Shown here piece by piece: positions 39,276 through 42,353 of a stretch of 42,353 bases of DNA. The stretch's first letter is position 1, and every line of letters begins with the position of its first letter. The notes beneath the pieces were generated by a model. That model saw only the letters and a list, made by a program, of their open reading frames with translations, was not told where the DNA came from and did not search any database. The stretch is from a virus: the IMG/VR virus record IMGVR_UViG_3300020732_000019, positions 1 to 42,353 of that record. One strand, given 5' to 3'. A program made the translations under genes and the position numbers.

Positions 39276-39629
39276 TTACAGCCGCGCGGCGATATTCCCC
39301 GGCAAGGTGTCGCGCGATACGCTCCCGTCGGCAACGCAAATTCGAATGATTGCGATATCATTCGCCGCAAGCGCGTCGTTCAAAAGCGCGGTCATGATTC
39401 GCTGGCGGTAACCAAGCGAATCGTGCGACCCGTTCGTGATCCGGTGCCGCGCGAAATTCGACACGCTGGCGGCCGACACGTTCGCTTGATCAGCGATCGC
39501 GTCGCGGGTCAGGAACGCCAAACCACGCTTCAAGAGGATCGAACGCGCCGCTTCGAGAATTCGCGAATCGCGCAGCATATTGCGTTCGTCGATATCCGCC
39601 GTCGGGTCGTGATTGGCGCCAATGGACAC
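39276..39629 (-). CDS. Short TetR-family-like DNA-binding regulator
   Basis: 117 aa from GTG 39629 with CGGGAG eight bases upstream. Residues 22-62 match the TetR N-terminal domain: SRILEAARSILLKRG, a Thr at 41, then RDAIADQANVSAASVSNFA (helix-turn-helix). Only about 55 residues follow, so most of the usual ligand-binding/dimerisation domain (TetR proteins are about 200 aa) is missing. An operator of the phage-wide palindrome lies 41-60 bp upstream (39670-39689) between this gene and lysozyme. It is the best candidate for the regulator of all eight operator sites. E. coli RutR, a TetR-family protein, binds TTGACCAnnTGGTCAA, with the same outer half-sites and gap. Confidence 0.78.
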   Translation of the reverse strand: MSIGANHDPTADIDERNMLRDSRILEAARSILLKRGLAFLTRDAIADQANVSAASVSNFARHRITNGSHDSLGYRQRIMTALLNDALAANDIAIIRICVADGSVSRDTLPGNIAARL

Positions 39630-39669
39630 TTGAGGGACTCCCGTTGTAAGTTTGGCATGTGCTAAGGGT

Positions 39670-39689
39670 TATTGACGGTAGTGTCAACC
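39670..39689. promoter_or_regulatory. Operator 7, between TetR-like gene and lysozyme
   Basis: TATTGAC-GGTAGT-GTCAACC: conserved TTGAC and GTCAA half-sites with the 6-bp gap, but degenerate flanks. On the minus strand TTGACA is followed after 17 bp by TAGCAC, a weak -10. It is 41 bp from the TetR-like start and 25 bp before the lysozyme ATG, so it could control both. Confidence 0.7.
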
Positions 39690-39713
39690 CCACCCCCAAC
39701 GGGAGTTCAGGCA

Positions 39714-40310
39714 ATGACAATGACGTTTTCCCCGGTCGTGCAAACGGTTCTGGCCACGCGCGAAGGGTGCGCCAAATTGCGACCCGACGGCCGCCTTGAC
39801 GCGTACCCCGACCCATATAGCCCCATGGGCCGCGGCGTGTATCCGACCTGTGGCGCCGACGTATCGAAGGGCGCCCCGTGGACGATTGGTTTCGGGTCGA
39901 CCGGGCCGACGATCACGCGCGGCACGGTTTGGACCATGGAACAGGCCGAATTGGATTTGGCCAACCGCTTGACCAGCAAGTCGGCCACCCTTGCGCGGTA
40001 TCTGGCCGGCGGGGCCCCCACGTCGCAATGCCAGTTCGACGCAATGTTGATGCTTATGGATAACATCGGCGGCGCCAATTTCCACGGGTCGGACTGTCTG
40101 GCCCATCACCGTGCCGGCCGATATGACGACGCGGCGCTCGACTTTGGCAATTGGGTTCATGCGCAAGGCGTCTGGTCGCTGGGTCTGGCCCGGCGCCGCG
40201 CGTTCGAATCGACGTGGTACGCTGGCGGCGATATGGCGGCGTGTAACGCGGCTAGTGTCGCTGTTGCCACGGCGGCCGCCGAAGGGACGACCCGTAAACC
40301 CCGCAAATGA
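39714..40310 (+). CDS. Endolysin, GH24 lysozyme family
   Basis: 198 aa from ATG 39714 with CGGGAG eight bases upstream; a TTG-initiated extension to 39672 overlaps the operator. The catalytic region is phage-lysozyme-like: ATREGCAKLR with Glu17, a DAYPDP motif (D33), and WTIGFGSTGP with T57. There is an unusually long insert between the D33 region and the T57 motif. No signal peptide or SAR segment, so a holin must release it. The gene lies far from the candidate holin (3578-3751), near the early regulator. A strong hairpin terminator follows. Confidence 0.88.
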   Translation: MTMTFSPVVQTVLATREGCAKLRPDGRLDAYPDPYSPMGRGVYPTCGADVSKGAPWTIGFGSTGPTITRGTVWTMEQAELDLANRLTSKSATLARYLAGGAPTSQCQFDAMLMLMDNIGGANFHGSDCLAHHRAGRYDDAALDFGNWVHAQGVWSLGLARRRAFESTWYAGGDMAACNAASVAVATAAAEGTTRKPRK

Positions 40311-40312
40311 AA

Positions 40313-40346
40313 GAACCCCCGCCGTCATGGAAACCGGCGGGGGTTC
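40313..40346. terminator. Bidirectional terminator between lysozyme and the small right-hand gene
   Basis: GAACCCCCGCCG (40313-40324) and CGGCGGGGGTTC (40335-40346) form a perfect 12-bp stem with a 10-base loop. On the minus strand TTTCATTT follows, making it a good terminator for the gene ending at 40399; on the + strand it terminates lysozyme. Confidence 0.85.
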
Positions 40347-40398
40347 AGGTTCAACCCGGGAGAGGGTGCTTGCGGTATATCAGGGGGCGGCGTCGCGA

Positions 40399-40638
40399 TC
40401 AATAGCCCCGATCGGCCATGCGTTGTTGCAACGCCTGCCAGCACGACCGCGCAAGTTCGACCCACTGGTCGACGGTGTAATCGCTAAGATAGCAAGTGTA
40501 GATCGAAATCGTTTCGTAAACGCCCCGGGCGGGTACGTCGTAAATGAAATATTGATAGCCTTCGCCGCGTTCCAATTCGAAAGGCACGCCAGCCTTAGCA
40601 ATCGCGATGTTGACTTGAGCGAGTCGAACGTAAGCCAT
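40399..40638 (-). CDS. Uncharacterised small protein, 79 aa
   Basis: ATG 40638 with AAAGGACACCGAATC upstream, which partly resembles the shared cassette leader (GAATCATG). A short alpha/beta protein rich in Tyr (RGEGYQYFIYDVPARGVYET), ending in a helix with WVELARSCWQALQQRMADRG. Directed by operator-promoter 8, making it a stand-alone regulon member outside the late region. It overlaps the end of the 77-aa gene by 44 bp. Function unknown. Confidence 0.75.
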   Translation of the reverse strand: MAYVRLAQVNIAIAKAGVPFELERGEGYQYFIYDVPARGVYETISIYTCYLSDYTVDQWVELARSCWQALQQRMADRGY

Positions 40639-40828
40639 GATTCGGTGTCCTTTCATCTGACACCGCCAGAATACACCTATTGACGCGTCCGTCAATAGCT
40701 TTTAGCGCCCGCAACGCGCTTGCCCGGATACGCGCCGCGTGGTCCCGATCGCCCGACGCTTCGGCCAGCGCACTGGCCACGGCCACGATTGCGACCAGTT
40801 CCGCACGTTCCCGGGCGCCGTCGGTCAT
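40595..40828 (-). CDS. Uncharacterised small protein, 77 aa
   Basis: ATG 40828 overlaps the upstream stop (ATGA). The first 48 residues are a clear helical stretch (RAELVAIVAVASALAEASGD); the C-terminal 30 codons run through operator-promoter 8 and read as low-complexity polar sequence (RCILAVSDERTPNHGLRSTR), so this end may be constrained by the regulatory site rather than by protein function. Function unknown. Confidence 0.6.
   Translation of the reverse strand: MTDGARERAELVAIVAVASALAEASGDRDHAARIRASALRALKAIDGRVNRCILAVSDERTPNHGLRSTRSSQHRDC
40668..40697 (-). promoter_or_regulatory. Operator-promoter 8 in the right-hand operon
   Basis: Palindrome TATTGACGCGTCCGTCAATA (40678-40697), extended by C/G at both ends. 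On the minus strand -35 TTGACG (40695-40690), 16-bp spacer and -10 TATTCT (40673-40668), the same as cassette C promoters, 30 bp before ATG 40638. It lies inside the 3' end of the 77-aa gene. Confidence 0.82.
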
Positions 40829-40986
40829 TTTAGCGACCCAAACAAATTATTGCCGGGCGACAGCTTCGCGCCGCGCGCCCATTGCCGGTAACCGTAGCGT
40901 AACAGGTTGAACGCGATGCATGGTCGCGCTTCCCATTTTACCCGATAATAGTCGGCGATATGCGCACAAGGTACGGGGTCGATCAT
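40825..40986 (-). CDS. Uncharacterised small protein, 53 aa
   Basis: ATG 40986 overlaps the VRR-NUC stop codon (ATGA); the longer ORF from 41100 lies inside the nuclease gene. Basic and aromatic (ADYYRVKWEARPCIAFNLLR, then YGYRQWARGAKLSPG). A C-terminal companion of the nuclease by position; function unknown. Confidence 0.7.
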   Translation of the reverse strand: MIDPVPCAHIADYYRVKWEARPCIAFNLLRYGYRQWARGAKLSPGNNLFGSLK

Positions 40987-41360
40987 AACCAGCGATCCGG
41001 TTCGACCATGAACCCCGCAAGGCCCCCTTCGGCCCGTACCATATCCGCCCATCGCCTTTGCGCCGGGTATCGCTTGTCGGACGGCTGGCCGGGCGTCCAT
41101 TCGCTGCGCTTCGTTTCGATCGACACGAATTGCGCGATCGTCTGGCCGACCATGTCGGGCGTGATCACGACCGGCCGCCAGCCGATCAGGTCGGCGGATT
41201 TCAACGCGCGGTTCAGCGCTTCGCTATCGTTCGCCAACCCGAAGCGCACCAGACCGCCGGTAACCGGCTGCAGCGCGCCGACGTTGTTGCGCCAAAGCCG
41301 CCAACCTTTCGCGGTGTAGTGCGCGCGTATGGTTGTTTGGTTGGGAAATTCGCGGGTCAT
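40983..41360 (-). CDS. VRR-NUC domain endonuclease
   Basis: 125 aa from ATG 41360, coupled to the upstream stop by ATGA overlap. The stand-alone phage VRR-NUC pattern is intact: an N-terminal RLWRNNVGALQ, a central SADLIG with D57, the catalytic IETK with E82 and K84, and Q101 in the QRRWADM helix. Single-domain VRR-NUC enzymes of phages act as structure-specific or Holliday-junction-type nucleases in replication and recombination. It sits in an operon of small early-type genes upstream of the primase block. Confidence 0.85.
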   Translation of the reverse strand: MTREFPNQTTIRAHYTAKGWRLWRNNVGALQPVTGGLVRFGLANDSEALNRALKSADLIGWRPVVITPDMVGQTIAQFVSIETKRSEWTPGQPSDKRYPAQRRWADMVRAEGGLAGFMVEPDRWL

Positions 41361-41632
41361 TTCGGCCACGCGACCCCAACAGACAAGCCGTGGGTTTGTG
41401 CGGCTTTTACGAAATCAGCGGCATTTTTGACAACGTCGCGCCGGTCTGCGCTGGCGTTGTTCAACCCGTAAAAAATTTCAAACGGGTCAGACAGCGGCCG
41501 TTTATATTTCCAGCCCCGGATTTTCTGCCCGATCACCGTGCCGTCGGCGCCGTACTGAACGGTTTTAACAATCACACCGTATCGGGTTTCGCGGGTACGC
41601 GTGTCGGCGAACGGAACGCATTTGCGGTTCAT
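41357..41632 (-). CDS. Uncharacterised small protein, 91 aa
   Basis: ATG 41632, coupled on both sides by 4-bp ATGA overlaps. Basic N-terminal half (MNRKCVPFADTRTRETRYGV) and a helical second half (SADRRDVVKNAADFVKAAQT). No family recognised. Encoded immediately upstream of VRR-NUC, so probably in the same functional group. Confidence 0.75.
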   Translation of the reverse strand: MNRKCVPFADTRTRETRYGVIVKTVQYGADGTVIGQKIRGWKYKRPLSDPFEIFYGLNNASADRRDVVKNAADFVKAAQTHGLSVGVAWPK

Positions 41633-41976
41633 AGGTCGTCTTTCTTAAGGACTGGCGATGCAAGCGGTTTCAGGTTCCGAATTTCGGCCGCGCGCCATTC
41701 AATAGCTTCGCGACAATTCACGAAGCTATCGTGCATATTCATGCAAAAGTCATCAAGCGGCGGGTGCCGGTCGGCTTTGGTTTGATAGTATTGCGCCCGA
41801 TCATCCAATAGCTTGGCGGCCTGTTCAAGCGCGTCTGTTTTGATTTGGCGGATTGCTGCGGCCGCTTCGTCAAAAATAGTCGGGCCGCGTGGCATCAAGT
41901 CGAATTTTGCAAGGTGCGATCGGTATTCTTCGCTGTGACGCGCCAAGTCTTGCAGTAGTTTTTCGTAATCGATCAT
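41629..41976 (-). CDS. Uncharacterised helical protein, 115 aa
   Basis: ATG 41976 overlaps the upstream stop (ATGA); the ORF extension to 42108 lies within the HTH gene. The sequence is mostly helix with several conserved-looking His, Asp and Glu residues (RHPPLDDFCMNMHDSFVNCR near 80-99), flanked by charged helices (IRQIKTDALEQAAKLLDDRA). It resembles hypothetical phage proteins annotated without function. Confidence 0.75.
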   Translation of the reverse strand: MIDYEKLLQDLARHSEEYRSHLAKFDLMPRGPTIFDEAAAAIRQIKTDALEQAAKLLDDRAQYYQTKADRHPPLDDFCMNMHDSFVNCREAIEWRAAEIRNLKPLASPVLKKDDL

Positions 41977-42266
41977 GGCGCGTTCCCCAAAGCCGCCAGC
42001 GCGTCGGCCAGCCGTTCGAATATCGTCGGGTCGTTCGTGCCGTCCCGCCACGTTTCCACAACCTCGTGCGCAGCGTCGACCACGGCCCGTTGTCGATCGC
42101 GCCGGCACCGGTTCTGGTCGGACGGGTAGGGCGCCATGCCTTTGGCTTGCCGAATGGCGCGGGTGATGGCTGGCGGGTTCACGTTGAACCGTTCGGCGAT
42201 CATTCGAGTCGTAAACCCGCCTTCGTAAAGGGCGAGCGCTCTTGCCGGGTCGACTAGGCGGGTCAT
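41973..42266 (-). CDS. Helix-turn-helix protein, 97 aa
   Basis: ATG 42266 with GGGGAG seven bases upstream (an alternative ATG at 42272 is too close to it). The N-terminal part LALYEGGFTTRMIAERFNVN followed by PPAITRAIRQ is a resolvase/Sigma70-like helix-turn-helix; the remainder is a charged helical tail with two short helices. It could be a transcription regulator of the early operon or a DNA-binding partner of the nuclease; the sequence does not decide. Overlaps both neighbours by 4 bp. Confidence 0.78.
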   Translation of the reverse strand: MTRLVDPARALALYEGGFTTRMIAERFNVNPPAITRAIRQAKGMAPYPSDQNRCRRDRQRAVVDAAHEVVETWRDGTNDPTIFERLADALAALGNAP

Positions 42267-42353
42267 CCCCATACTCCCCAAACGATCATACCAAGCACGA
42301 CCAGACCTGCGCCGGCGGCCAGCACCATTTCGGCCAGCCCGCCGGGCCATGCC
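42263..42353 (-). CDS. C-terminal end of a small membrane protein, cut by the window edge
   Basis: Open frame on the minus strand ending with TGA at 42265-42263, overlapping the HTH gene start. The visible 29 residues (AWPGGLAEMVLAAGAGLVVL and on, ending GVWG) form one hydrophobic helix. The start may lie outside, or at an internal ATG. First visible gene of the right-hand minus-strand operon. Confidence 0.55.
   Translation of the reverse strand, partial: AWPGGLAEMVLAAGAGLVVLGMIVWGVWG

Noticed and set aside
1-42353. tRNA, rRNA, integrase, insertion sequence or attachment site
   Set aside because: No tRNA-like cloverleaf, integrase/transposase motif or flanking direct repeat could be supported by reading the sequence.
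1-42353. Circular genome closure of the window ends
   Set aside because: Joining the ends keeps frames open on both strands but gives an implausible poly-Gln stretch on the minus strand, and no terminal repeat is visible, so closure cannot be claimed.

Overview
The window is a GC-rich segment of a contractile-tailed (myovirus) phage genome of roughly 42 kb, probably infecting a proteobacterium; the host cannot be fixed from the sequence. It carries a full late module (terminase, portal, capsid, sheath, tube, baseplate), its own family A DNA polymerase and a primase-helicase. I see no integrase, tRNA, rRNA, CRISPR array or insertion sequence. Both ends cut through genes (1-130 on +, 42263-42353 on -).

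Layout. 1-2989 (+): end of one gene, a small membrane/coiled-coil protein and DNA polymerase. 2986-35721 (-, read right to left): small terminase, four small genes, fibre/spike proteins, a signal-peptide protein, large terminase, portal, MuF-like head protein, protease-scaffold, cement, major capsid, neck proteins, sheath, tube, tail assembly chaperone with a -1 frameshift, tape measure, baseplate, tail fibre and a cluster of membrane/lipoprotein genes that may act in lysis. 35722-36233: AT-rich, CA/GT-repeat intergenic region. 36234-36797 (+): GIY-YIG homing endonuclease. 36805-42353: replication/regulation block with primase-helicase, a short TetR-like regulator, lysozyme (+), and an operon of small genes including a VRR-NUC nuclease.

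The most unusual structure is a set of three accessory cassettes (A 7074-7807, B 10314-11597, C 22768-25714) on the + strand inside the minus-strand late operon. Each begins in a 94-bp divergent intergenic repeat holding the palindrome TATTGAC-N6-GTCAATA fused to a -35/-10 promoter, and each ends with its stop codon overlapping the next late gene's stop codon by 4 bp. Two more copies of the promoter lie inside cassette C, and three further operator copies lie at 35234, 39670 and 40678, next to the small-gene operon, the TetR-like gene/lysozyme and the right-hand operon. This looks like one phage regulon, with the 117-aa TetR-like protein as the best candidate regulator. The cassette genes are mostly unrecognised small proteins, plus DnaJ-type zinc-finger, zinc-ribbon and LPD29-like proteins, as expected for early host-takeover or anti-defence genes.

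The second main observation is the portal protein. A DUF1073-type portal carries about 350 extra C-terminal residues that end in what looks like a RelA/SpoT-type nucleotidyltransferase domain (about 716-825).
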